A stretch of DNA of 64,000 nucleotides, from the NCBI GenBank assembly GCA_029168955.1, contig JAPDOI010000292.1, positions 93,501-157,500 of the forward strand, written 5' to 3'. Made by a program: the position numbers and the translations under genes. This DNA is from Aplectana chamaeleonis. Lineage: Eukaryota > Nematoda > Chromadorea > Rhabditida > Cosmocercidae. Below are positions 32,396 through 43,424 of this stretch, piece by piece. The notes beneath the pieces were generated by a model, which saw nothing but the letters and a program-made list of their open reading frames with translations, made no database searches and was not told where the DNA came from. Position 1 is the stretch's first letter; every line of letters begins with the position of its first letter.

Positions 32396-32892
32396 TTCAT
32401 TCGGAAACAGAGGACATCTTTTCTTCAATACATCTCTACTCTCATCCCAGAAGACGAGAGGAAACACAGCACGAATAATCTTGTATCGAGACCAACTGTC
32501 TCCGAGCTATGTGTTGCTACAGTGGTTGTCTATGAGTGCGGATGTCAGCTTCACATCGATATTGAATGTACAGTCGGCACGGATCGTACTGATGCTTTGC
32601 TTTCCTTATTGTGCGTTGGCGAAAACTCAGTACACGAAAGATACAGCCTATCTTGGAAAAAGTAAGCCGGGTGGGTGATTGAAGCGGATCGTAAGTGAGT
32701 TTTCCTAGTCCCGCCGACGACTGTTCTTTCATTGCTTGGAATTCTGCTAGTATACAGTCCGATCGGGTATACAATATCAAAAAAAAAGCTAAAAGGTCGT
32801 CGGCGAAACTGAGAAAATTTACTTGTGATCTACTTTAATCGCGCGATGCGGTAGCCCACACGGCTCACATTTTCCAAGATTGGCTGTATTTC

Positions 32893-33022
32893 GTCAATCA
32901 CTGAATGGGGGGGGAAGCCGCGACGCTGCTTCGGCGGGAAAAAAATTACGCGCGGGAAAGCGAAGAGAGGATGACTATTGAATAAATGATTTTGCGCCCG
33001 ATTGCAGAGCGCGGCTTAGTAT
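32893..33022 (+). mobile_element. MITE family A copy
   Basis: tcaatcactgaatgg, aagccgcgacgctgctt, attacgcgcgggaaag and gattttgcgcccgattg follow family order. It lies just upstream of the mariner relic. Confidence 0.6.
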
Positions 33023-33109
33023 TTGGTGGATGCATAATTGTCCGGCGTTTATATCATCAGTGAAAAGTAGCGTTTGGTTTATTATTTTTGTACGAGAATA
33101 ACCTTCTTG

Positions 33110-33485
33110 GTTTTGGAATGATTCGTGTCGAAAACTATGGCCATAATAGCCATATTATGCTCTACCACTTCAAGAAAGAATGGAAAGTAGCGCAATCATT
33201 TCGCGATCTCAACGAACTCTTTGGCAAAAGAACGACTAGACAGTCGAGGATGGGAGTGGTTTGCCCGTTTCAAATCAGGTGTTACCAGCTTGGAGGATAA
33301 GCTAGGAGGTCGGCCATTGGAATTTGACGATTAGGCTCTTCTGGCAGCAGTGAAAGATGACGAGGGCATGACACCACGGATGCTGGCTGAAGACTTCAAT
33401 GTCAATCAATCCACAGTCGTTTTACTCAAAAAGCCCGGAAAAGTGTGGGAAATCGCTGGATGAGTCTCTCATGAGCTCGCCGATT
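33110..33485 (+). pseudogene. Mariner transposase relic (N-terminal part)
   Basis: Conceptual pieces in shifting frames: MLYHFKKEWKVAQSFRDL, WFARFKSGVTSLEDKLG, an in-frame stop in the linker, then LLAAVKDDEGMTPRMLAED, GKVWEIAG and VSHEL, matching the paired HTH and WVPHEL linker of mariner transposases. The catalytic domain is absent. Immediately downstream is a MITE. It belongs to a different mariner from the one at 43.4-44.7 kb. Confidence 0.7.
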
Positions 33486-33497
33486 ACAACTGTTTTG

Positions 33498-34003
33498 TAG
33501 AACGCACTGTTCACGATAAACTCGGTCCTTGAGTTTTCTTTGAGAAAAAATGGTGGTACCCCTTAGAACGGTGATGAAAAAAAACAAATCCGAAAGCCTT
33601 CCCAGAGGCGAAAAACGGTTTAGAAGATTACCCCAGTAGGTCAACGCCGGCCTCCTTGGGTCTTGGTTTTTCATTGAAAGAGAGATTAAATTTGAGAATT
33701 AATTTCAATTTAACTTCTGGAGATCTTCTTGAGGTGGAAGTCTCTCCAATCCATAGCCTAATTCGATGAAAATCACTGCTGCTAATCGCAGGTCAAAGCG
33801 TCACAGTGATGGAGCCGTGTCGGTGGCGATGCCAACAGCTAGACACTAGGAGGCGGGCCCTAAACACTGGGATAATCTTCAAAAAAATTGCCTCTGGAAA
33901 TGCGTTTAGATCCGTTTTTTTTTCGAGCACGGTTCTCGTTCTGAGGGCCACCATTTTCATTGAAGGCTCAAGGACGAAGTTTATCGTGAACAGTGCCTAT
34001 GAA
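33498..34003. mobile_element. TTAAAGGCAGTG-family MITE
   Basis: Ends cgcactgttcacgataaac and gtttatcgtgaacagtgcc are inverted repeats 505 bp apart. The interior is non-coding. It abuts the truncated mariner relic. Confidence 0.65.
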
Positions 34004-34671
34004 TAAAATTTGTTGATAAAACGCCGGATAGTATTACTTCAACCTAATACTTGATAGACACTGACGATAGAACATTCACATCGAGTTTGCGCCAGCGCAC
34101 AACAAAGAGCGCAACGTATCAGAACGATCGGTGCCGACAGTGCTTGCTAGGCCACGAGTCCCGTAGCATTCACAAATTTGCCCAGAAATGTGTTTCGTAA
34201 AAGGCTTACTCCAAGTTGCAATATTTATTGCCACATGAAATCACATTCATTGAAAGAAGAACACATATAACATATAAAGCATTTGGCACAAGAAACCCGT
34301 AGCACGTTGAAATAAACTCTAGTACCCTTCTGTAGTGTCATGCATACAGCCAATGATAAAATCGTATTGTTTCCAGCCCTGTGTCAGCGATATTGCCCAT
34401 CAAACGGCCTCGAATGGCAGCTGTCCGTAGCATCAAAGCGCGATTCCAAAATGGTCGTGTCACCACGAGAAAAGAAGTCGTCCAAACTGGTATATTCTGC
34501 CTCATAATACTCCAGACACCTGAAATAATTTATGTCTTACTATACAAACAAGTTATCGACTAACTAACACGATTTATTAAGTCTACCTCTTGAGGGGGAT
34601 GTAATGCTAACAATGTAAGCTTTGTCTTACCCTACGCCTGAGCAAAACGTTAAAACCGCGGATCTATCGTC

Positions 34672-34806
34672 CATCACTGGATGAGGGATCGCCGCGACGC
34701 TGCTTGGCGGGAAAAATTGCGCGATCAATAGCCACTCTCCCTTCGTTTTTCCGCGCGCAATTTTTCCCGCCGAATAGCGTCGCCGCGATCCTCATCCAGT
34801 GATGTA
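34672..34806. mobile_element. MITE family A, complete palindrome
   Basis: catcactggatgagggatcg to aaaaattgcgcg is followed by its inverted copy cgcgcaatttttcccgcc to catccagtgatg. This suggests both halves of the family unit folded tail to tail. Confidence 0.75.
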
Positions 34807-35784
34807 CGATACTCTCACATCTAACAAGGCATACCATTTCAGCGTTGTGCGAATTGAACAAAGTGAAGTACCGCTTGCTAATAGGAGTAAGCTCTGCGCA
34901 AGCCTATATCCCAAAAAAAGTTAAAAGCCCGAAAATGTAGGACACAGTGATATGTTGACGTTCCACTTCCAATAACCTACCGTAAAAAATTGAAAAACTC
35001 AAAACGCATTTCATATACGGGTTCAACGCCTCAAATTACCACCCTACCTCTTCAGGAGTTGGAGCACGAAAATCCGACCTTTGGATCACAAAAATGGGGT
35101 TGATCTCTCCCCTCTATAGGCTCCGGAGGTCGAATATTTTTTTGCCCGAACTGTGTCAAGGTTTTTCGGGCGCTGAACACGAATATCTTATGTCCGTTTT
35201 CCATTTTTGAAAGGTCGTGATAGGTTACGGTAATACAGTGCGACTGCACCCAACATAACACTCTGTGATCCTACAGATAACTAAAAATGGACCACGCAAT
35301 CGTGTACAGCACCCCGCAACCGCTCCTGAACTTGCCGAAAAATTTCAAATTTTGGAAACAGATTGATGCAGACGTGCAAGCGCGACTATGTGTCAAAGCC
35401 ATACTTTGCTTAGCAAGCGGCTGCTCCAAGTCTAATTTTGATTCTCTGATAGCTAAGGTCATCATTTCTCAGCCCGGACTGTCATTAGCCATGAATGTCG
35501 AGCGTCTCCCATATAGTCATCCATCTACTTTCACCTCAATGAGGGACAGGTGTCGATGCCGTCCCAACGAGGAAAGGCAATAAGTAGGGGGCAGGCTTGC
35601 AAGTGCACTGAATTTCGTATCGCACAAAATTATGTATAAAAATCACAGAATGCGTTGAAATTCTCAAGCAGAACACGCAAGTTATCCGAACTTTTAGAAG
35701 TATTTCTGGGGTAGCACATTCTTCATCTTCATAACTTGATGAATGTCTCTAGCCGCAACGCCATACTGCGCAGCAAAATGCTCA

Positions 35785-35910
35785 GATATGGTTTCCGTTT
35801 TCGATTTAGTCTGATGTATCGACAAGGCGGCTGGCCGTGCAGTATTGGCGGCTTCACTGGAGAATGGAGACTAGAATTCTATCCGACTAAAAATATTGAG
35901 CGGACTCTAC
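35785..35910 (+). repeat. Interspersed repeat R1, copy 3 (internally deleted)
   Basis: gatatggtttccgttttcg at the start and gactaaaaatattgagcgg at the end; about 35 bp of the 3' half is missing. Confidence 0.6.
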
Positions 35911-35999
35911 ATTCAGGACGTGATTTTAAAGCCAAATATTAAAGTTCCAAGAACTGCTCAGAAATCGTCACCTTTTGAAGGATTCCAATCATACCATCG

Positions 36000-36710
36000 C
36001 GCATAAGGGGTCAGGCGCACTATCATGGTCCACAGTACTTCCTGCTTGCGGCTCAGCACCGAAAGCAACATTTTCAAATCTTTGACTACCAATTCGGTTG
36101 ATCACTTGCTCCTCGCCTACAAGACCTACGTTCGACCCATACTTGAGTATGGGACTACTGTTTTCAATCCATCATCTGTACGTAGCCGAACAAGACTTGA
36201 GGCTGTACAAAACAGCTTCACAAGAATGTTGTGGATACGAACACATGGTTATGACTATACTACCATTCCCTCGGCATTAGCTCGCAACAGTATATTTAGA
36301 CTTTCATCATTAAGATTGCGTAGAAGAAAATATGACCTGGTGATGATCTACAAGATGATAACAGGTAAAATCAAAATTCCAATCAGTCAGTTCTACACTG
36401 TTTCCACATCCAACACCAGAGGTGGTTCAACCAAAATTAGTTTTACTACGGCAAGGAGCCGTTTCCGTTCCTCGTTTCTCACACATAGGGCTGGTTCAGA
36501 ATTCCTGAAGCTGTCTAAAAAACACGCATTGCCACTGTCCTTAAGCCAGTTTAGAAGTCTTGTAGACAGGTACTTTAGAAACTAGCTCAGTGGTTTGACA
36601 TATTTCCGTCCTTCCTTATTTGTTGTTTTAAGGATTCTATTTCAGTGTCTGTGTTTTATGACATCAAGCGTGAATTTTTGTTCGCGTATAAATAAATAAA
36701 TAACCATGCA
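36000..36710 (+). mobile_element. CR1-like LINE 3' fragment
   Basis: 36025-36585 encodes an unbroken C-terminal reverse-transcriptase region: [64 protein letters not shown], then a stop. A 3' UTR and the tail gtataaataaataaataacc follow. It is 5'-truncated and less damaged than the copy at 2.8 kb. Confidence 0.85.
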
Positions 36711-36999
36711 GGAGCTCACTGTCCATCAAAGGTTTCCCGCCAATAATTTCTTTGCAACTCGTCGACACTCCGTCTAGGGGGTGATTCTGGGTAATAAACA
36801 CGAATTTGTGGTCCGTTCAAGGTTTCTTGAACTTGCGGTAGGTCAAACCTGTATTTGCTTCTGTAACCCACCCTTTCGAGCTCATTGTGTCTTCGAGTAA
36901 AGATTTGGGCAACGGACACTCGCAGTTATTACCACTCGTGGCAAGGCATCCTCGCAAGGTACTGGCCCAACTCGCACAACACTAATATGGTTTCCCTTT

Positions 37000-38970
37000 T
37001 AAGCTAACACAATCCATCAAAGCCGGAGAAGGGTGAACCAGCCTACAAAGCGAGACATGTCCATACAAATCCCCTTCATCATCCAATTGAAACAAATATG
37101 CAAAATCATTCCAGTGTCAATTGACAGACTGCCTCTGACAGATCACAGAAAATTTTCCCAGAGACACAACTATTTTTCTCTGAAAGCCATGTGATTTTTG
37201 CCCTTAAACATGCACTTTGCGAAAGTTCATTGAAAGTAACATCGTGAAAGGGCTAAGACTCTCGATGCTACGAACATATCAGAAAGATGAGTGATGGCTT
37301 CTCGCGTGTTTCTTTGACGGCGTGTCATAACGAATTCATTTGAGATTCGCGCAGAACTGAAACGTGACCGATGGGCGCCCAAGAATCGCGGCCCTTTCTT
37401 GGCATTGATCTCCATAGTTTCAGTACGCTACTTGTCCGAATCAAGACTTTACTAGAACAACGATCATGGCATAGCAGAGAAGTAGCTTATTCCACAGTTT
37501 TAGCCGAAACGATCTGGTTCAGAAGGCTGGGGTACCACCAAACACCTTTCTTTACTCCTATCCTTGGTCGTAAAAAACTTTATCTCAGATTTGCCGGTAA
37601 TATAGCATAAGGGAAGCGTTAAATGAAGTCTGAGAGTCGAACACAAAAACCAATAATCAGTGTACTAAAAATACTACAGCTTATTCCACAATTGCGGCAT
37701 GAAAGCACGAAAACCATGAGGGAAAGGAAGAGAGCCAATCTCCAAAGAAACAAAGATGGCCCTTGCTCAAGAAGTAGAATTGAAGATCAGACGGCTCTTT
37801 TCGGTGTAGAATAGGAGATTTTCAATGAGCTTCCCCATGTCCTAGAATGTATAAGGCGACGAAGCTTGTAGACAGTATTCCTAGTGATACCAGCCAGCGT
37901 CTTGGGGATCGTTAAACTTCACTCAATTGCCTGCGAGACTGTAACGTATGCAATTTGAGCACCTGACTCCTAGTTTTGGAAAAAAGGCATCTTATTACAA
38001 GATTTAGTATAAGATTAGGCGGCGGCGAAAAATAAAGCAGGCGTCAAAAAAGATCCGTTGAGTGCAATCAATAAAATAATATACAGCAACAGGAGCACTG
38101 GTCCATTTTATTTGAATAGGGAACCGCGACGCTGATTGCCGGGAAAATGACTGAAGATATTAAGCATGTCGATCGAATTAATTCGCGCCCAACAACTGAC
38201 GAGGGGAGTGTCTAAGACGGTAATTGAATCTGCATAAATGACCTGCATTGTTAGTATTTTTTGGCCCTCCATAGTAAAACTGCGCAGTATTCCGTCCCGA
38301 AATGCAGGTTCCAAGAAGTTACAAATTTAAAGCGCTCGTTTTTCGTACTTTTTGTACCTTCCAGAAGGACAGTCATGTTTGGAAAATCCCGAAACAGGCC
38401 TCATAATCGTGTTTAGTTTCCATACTAATCCCCCCTGTAGACAAGATTTAGCTGAGAGCACATTCTTAGAACTTAGATAGCTTAGAGTGATGCCCTTCCG
38501 GATGTAGAAAATTTTCTGTTGACTGCTTTTCCTTGCAATTCGGGGGTTTTGGAAGCGTTTAAAATAATTTCAGATTCGACCTAAAACTTCCTTATGGGGT
38601 TGCTTGGTTAACTTAACACGAATCTGAGGTTCATCTGTCTATTTTCCAAAATTTTCTGAAAGGAGCAAAGCCACCAAATTTAAGGGCGAAACGCGACTTT
38701 TCCCATTTCCGGGACCCTACGATGGAAATGGCTCAAAATTTGTCTCTACGGGTTATTTTGAGTGCTAAACACGAATCTGAAGTCCGTTTATCGATTTCCG
38801 ACAGCTCACAATAGATTACGATGGGTATACGGTAGTTCGGCCAAGGTACCAGAATTGACTCAAAATTTCTATATACTTGGGGTTTATTTCAGGTGCTGAC
38901 AACGAATTTCATGCCCAGTTGTCAATTTTCGAAATGCTAACTATAAGGTGGGCTTTGCCCCCGAATGACA
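37000..38970. other. Non-coding stretch with a recurrent short motif
   Basis: No gene family recognised. A family A MITE fragment lies at 38120-38190. Between 38590 and 38960 the phrase gctaaacacgaatctgaag with gtccgtttatcgattt recurs in diverged form; it also occurs near 35165-35230, 36790-36830 and 39170-39220, so it marks another dispersed repeat. Confidence 0.45.
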
Positions 38971-38976
38971 TTGTAT

Positions 38977-39136
38977 GTAGAGTTCGCGCAATAATTTTAG
39001 TATAATGAATGGATGGGGCTGCGACGGTAGATCACCCCGCGCGAATCGAAACCCCATTCTCCAGTGAGGCTACCAACCCCGCACGACCAGCCGCCTGGTC
39101 CATGCGTCAGACTAGATCAAAAAACGGAAACCATAC
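38977..39136 (-). repeat. Interspersed repeat R1, copy 4
   Basis: Minus-strand copy: ggtatggtttccg-type start at 39136, ggttggtagcctcactgg, gtagagttcgcgcaat at the far end. Nearly full length. Confidence 0.65.
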
Positions 39137-39863
39137 CTACCGCAACCAACAGTAAGCCTAAAAATTTTGGAAACTGGACCCCAAATTCGTTTTCGGCACC
39201 AAAATTAAACCCTACATACAAGTTTTGAGCAGAATCCGCGAATTTTTTTTGAACAGTCTGAAAATGCCCGCTCATATTTTTGATTCAGCCTCCGTGAAAA
39301 GAATTTATAGCCTGCGTCAAACAAAGATTCCCATAGCCCACCGCAGATTTGAGCGGAGAGGCAAAGAGACTGCGAGAAACCGTGTTGGGCCAGGGATCAT
39401 CGGTCGAGATGAATCATGAGAACTTCGTTTTGACGCGGGATGTACCACTTCAATTTTCTTTATCAACATCTTTGCAACGGAACCTAGAAGCTGCTAAGTG
39501 CCTGACCACTGAGTGGCTTCCAGCAAAACAATGCTTGAGGGAAGTTGAAATGAACGTGAGGGCCCTTGCTTGTATCCTGATGAGATCCTAATTAGGCCCA
39601 CTTTATGCAATCCCTAGAAGGCCGGCCGACAAGGAATCGAAGAGAGAGCGCCTTTTTTCTCGTATCCATCAGGGGCACGGCATTCAGAAAGTACACGCGG
39701 ACCGGAATGGAAATCCTCAAGTGGACAATTTGTCAGCACCAAAGCTAAGGAAGTGGCTTGCAAAAGGCTTTGAAAGTCTCCAGCGCTGTTTCCGCCCAGG
39801 CGACTTCAGGAGGAACAAGAAACGCACACTAACGGTAATTTTTTCCCAACAAAATGGTGTAGC

Positions 39864-40414
39864 CTGACCACTATAGTTGTACACGAACGAAATTTTCGAA
39901 AAATTTTCGAGAGATTTTTCAATTTTTTTTTGCGTTCGTTAGAAATTTCGTCGAACAAATTTTTTTTAAAATTTCGTTCGTTCGAAATTTCGTCGAACGA
40001 AATTTTTTCAAATTTCGTTCGTTCGAGATTTCGTCAAACGAAATTTTTTCAAATTTCGTTCGTTCGAAATTTGTGCGAACGAAAATTTTTCAATTCTCGT
40101 TCGTTCGAGATCCGATTTTTCGAAATTTTTTCCAAATTCGTCGTTCAGAATTTTTTCAAGACAAATTTCGAAAAAAGTCTAAATTTCGATTAGTTTTGGA
40201 TTTCGTCCGTTCGACCTCCGAAATTTCGAAAGTTTTTCGAGATTCGTTCGTTCGAAAATTTTTGGAACGAAAATTTTTCGATTTTCGTTCGTTCGAAGTT
40301 GTTTGAACGAAATTTTCTCATTTTTCGTTCGTTCGAAACCATTTCGAACGAAAAAATTTCGATTTTCGTTCGTTCGACATTTTTTTTTTCAAAATTTACA
40401 ACTATACTGACCAC
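39864..40414. mobile_element. hAT-like non-autonomous element made of a palindromic array
   Basis: Element 39872-40406 with ends tatagttgta and tacaactata (perfect 10-bp inverted repeats), flanked by the exact 8-bp duplication ctgaccac at 39864-39871 and 40407-40414. The 535-bp body is almost wholly repeats of cgttcgttcgaaatttcg and aacgaaattttttc. An 8-bp target duplication fits the hAT superfamily. No transposase present. Confidence 0.85.
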
Positions 40415-40432
40415 ACATGGCCCTGTCGAGAT

Positions 40433-40591
40433 CGCATGTATGGTCGATCACTGGTCGAGAGAGCGCCGCGTCGAACACATGTGGCACGCACGCAAGCGAG
40501 AAGGTAATGATCCTATCACTACCTCCTCGCTTGCGTGCGTGCCCCATGTGGTCGACGCGGCGATCTCTCGAGCAGTGATCGACGATATGCA
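40433..40591. mobile_element. Palindromic MITE
   Basis: Arms gcatgtatggtcgatcactg to gcacgcacgcaagcgag and cctcgcttgcgtgcgtgcc to cagtgatcgacgatatgc are inverted, about 75 bp each. It starts about 20 bp after the hAT-like element. Confidence 0.65.
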
Positions 40592-40845
40592 AATTTGCAC
40601 ACTCTTTTTTGCCTCACCGCCCTCTGCTGCATCAAACTAAAAGGCATCGCGCGAGATGGGGAGCTTTCTTGTATTCAACCAAAGAATTGCTGTTGGCTGA
40701 GATTGATGCCCTAAACCTGCATTCCCAAAAAATATAGTTACCTGAAAATGACTGTAGGATGGATAAATAATCTAGCAGACCAGGATCGGCCATCTGGTAT
40801 TTCCCAGTGGACAGTTCTTTTGAGTGAGACAGCTTCGGAAACAAC

Positions 40846-41635
40846 TACAATACCCGCGCTAAGTTTTGTAAAAACGGGGAGCATCTGGCAAACTTGGCAA
40901 AAAAGCGTCCGATGCATGTAAATTTTTTGAATGAAGACTTTTTTGAATTCTGAAAACGCTATCATATTCACAGCTCAAATTGCTACCTATTTGTGTGACC
41001 TGTCGGCCAAAGTCCCCTAAAATCGCTTTGTTTTCGAAAGAATTTTTGCAATCGTTTTACAAAAACGTCGCACGCGGCGAAGAGCGGCGAAACTTTAAGC
41101 AGTATTTGTACAAGTAATGAAAGAGAAATGTGTATGCTTTCATCATAAACAGGTGCAGGTGAGAGCATCTCAAGGTTTGTGCAGGTTGAATTTTCGAAAT
41201 CCCTCAATAAACAAGGTTGAGAACTTCCTGAAAAGTCGGAGTATTGTTGAGAAACTCTCCCTCTCAAATTAAAGTTTTCGAAAATTCAACCTAGACAACC
41301 CTTGAGATTCTCTTGCCTGCAACTAATTTATGAAGACAGCATACAGATTGCTCTTCCATTACTTGTACAATTACTGCTCAAATTTTCGCCGCACTTCGCC
41401 GCGCGCGACGTTTTTGATAAACGATCGCAAAAACAATTCCTCTGGATAACAGAGTGATTTTGGGGATATTTGCCCCACAAGTCACATAGTTAGGTAGCAA
41501 TTTGATCTGCGAATATGATAACGTTTTCGGAATTCGAGAAAGTCTTCATTCAAAAAAGTTACATGCATCGGACGCTTTTTTTGCCAAGTTTGCCAGATGC
41601 TCCCCGTTTTTACAAAACTTAGCGCGGGTATTGTA
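40846..41635. mobile_element. 790-bp foldback element
   Basis: Left end tacaatacccgcgctaag and right end cttagcgcgggtattgta are inverted. Arms of about 360 bp stay alignable to the centre near 41250 (gcatctggcaaacttgg, tgaatgaagactttttt, cgtcgcacgcggcg and counterparts). No open frame of note. Confidence 0.8.
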
Positions 41636-42064
41636 CTTCATGAACACCATATGCAGAAGAACTTCCAAAATTACTAAAGCGCGGACAACGAACGCAGAAA
41701 ACTTCATAAGCGCTTTTGACGAAAACTTCTAACCTTTTTTTTTTCGTTGTGTTCAAAAAATTTTTTCTGTCATAAATGAAGCTTTTTTAAAGGGGCATTT
41801 GAACATTTTACTAGAGGCGTAGCTATGCAAAAACATTGGAACAGTATATGCACATATAAATATAAACATTTAATGCCTTTCCATGACATGTATACGATCA
41901 CAAGATATCACAACTGTTGGCTAACTGCTGTGCTGATAAGAAATGAAGGATTCTCGTCGGCTACTCAAGCTGGTTTGTCGGAGTAGCTGAATACATACCC
42001 ATTATCGGGTGATTGCTGTTGTGCCTACACAGTCCATGTGTCAACTAGCTGAGGAATGCAGAGC

Positions 42065-42137
42065 GGTGTCGGTCGTGTAATGGTAACACTCTCGCCCGGA
42101 AAGCGATGCCATGCGAGTTCCATTCCTGACTGACACC
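42065..42137 (+). tRNA. tRNA-like sequence, probable tRNA pseudogene
   Basis: 73 nt. Acceptor ggtgtcg and tgacacc pair at 6 of 7, D arm gtgtaatggtaacac pairs well, anticodon stem pairs at 4 of 5 with loop ccggaaa (reads as GGA but lacks U33), T arm agttccattcct pairs poorly. The 5' half resembles Gly or Glu type tRNAs. Degenerate T arm and loop argue against function. Confidence 0.4.
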
Positions 42138-42542
42138 TAAGTTTTGTGTTCAACTTAGCCTTCTTCTAATATCTAGTATATGTATGATTTTCTACGCGTG
42201 CGATGCCCTCAAGACCGGCATTTTGAGGGATAGGCTCTATCGAAATGATTGACCAGACGAGTTGTTTAGGAAACCGATTAGATCGAGGCTACTAGATAAG
42301 AAGATTTCGTCCCCATACTTCAGAAGCACCCTGTACATAAAAAAGTCACCCAAGCTGCAAATGTGCAAAAATGCCTGTCAGGAATGAACTCGCCTCAGAA
42401 AATGAGTTCGCTAATGAAATTATAAGGACCAAAGTAGGGTAAACTAACTATTCTTCCACACAAGGGATAGATTCTCAAGGGGAAAAGAAAAAAATTCTCA
42501 ACAATGCACTTGAGAGGTTTTCATTTCATAAGATCAAGGGTC

Positions 42543-43038
42543 AAGTTAAAGGCAGTGTTCACGATAAGAATCGTTTTCTGCTTTTCCGCCTATCTTTATG
42601 ACGGTCCCATGCTGATTCCAATGATGTTTTTGGGATCGTACAAGACCTTCTGGGAACGGAGTTATGGTCCCTCAAAAATTGAGCAAGGGAAGCATGGTGG
42701 ACGAGTTGTCTGAGGCTTGTAACTTCCGTCTTTTGCAGCCGATAAGTGCGAGTTGACCTGAGTAAAGAGAGAAGTTGAGAATGAAGGGAAGAACGGGGCT
42801 ATTGATCGGAAACCATCGCTCATTTAACAATCTCGAGCATTCATTTGTTCACGTCGGTGGGCGTGGAAAGTGCATCTGGGGTGTCACGAGCTTACGGGTG
42901 TCCAAATTTGGGGCCATAGGGGACCGTTCCAAGCTCATTTTTCTTAGTTTTTTCAACGTAAAGGTTGCACTAGGCCCCGCAGCTGCCGATCTGCCCCAAA
43001 AAATCAGACATGGTTTTTATCGTGGACACTGTCTTTAA
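42543..43038. mobile_element. TTAAAGGCAGTG-family MITE, full copy
   Basis: Ends ttaaaggcagtgttcacga and tcgtggacactgtctttaa are inverted. TTAA or TA at both edges fits a TA or TTAA target. The 495-bp non-coding interior is shared with 30880-31225 and 50476-51464. Confidence 0.75.
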
Positions 43039-43424
43039 GGAACATTCCGGGAATACGACATGAAAACAGTGCTTCTCATATCACCTCAACCAAATTCGCA
43101 CGAAACGGGAGGCAAAAAAAAACACATTTATGTGGTAGATCTGCGAGGCTCCTTTTAAATAGTTGCAGGCTACATTGCAGTATAATTTACAAAAAAAATC
43201 CGAAAAAAAACTGAGCGGACGAGATCGTAGACGGGCCTAAACACTGATGTGACCCCTCCTAACGGGCGATTTTTCAGAAGCATGGGGAGATGTTTTCAGT
43301 GATTCTGAGGAAGCTATCCTTATCAGCCCGCAAATTTCTCTAACAAATTCGCAAACTATTAGAGTACCAGTACATGTCCAAACGGTTTTTCGTTTTCGCA
43401 GGTGAGATAAACAATTCCTTGCTA

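Noticed and set aside
42065..42137. Functional tRNA gene
   Set aside because: The T arm pairs poorly, position 33 is not T and the T-loop is degenerate, so it is listed as a pseudogene-like sequence only.
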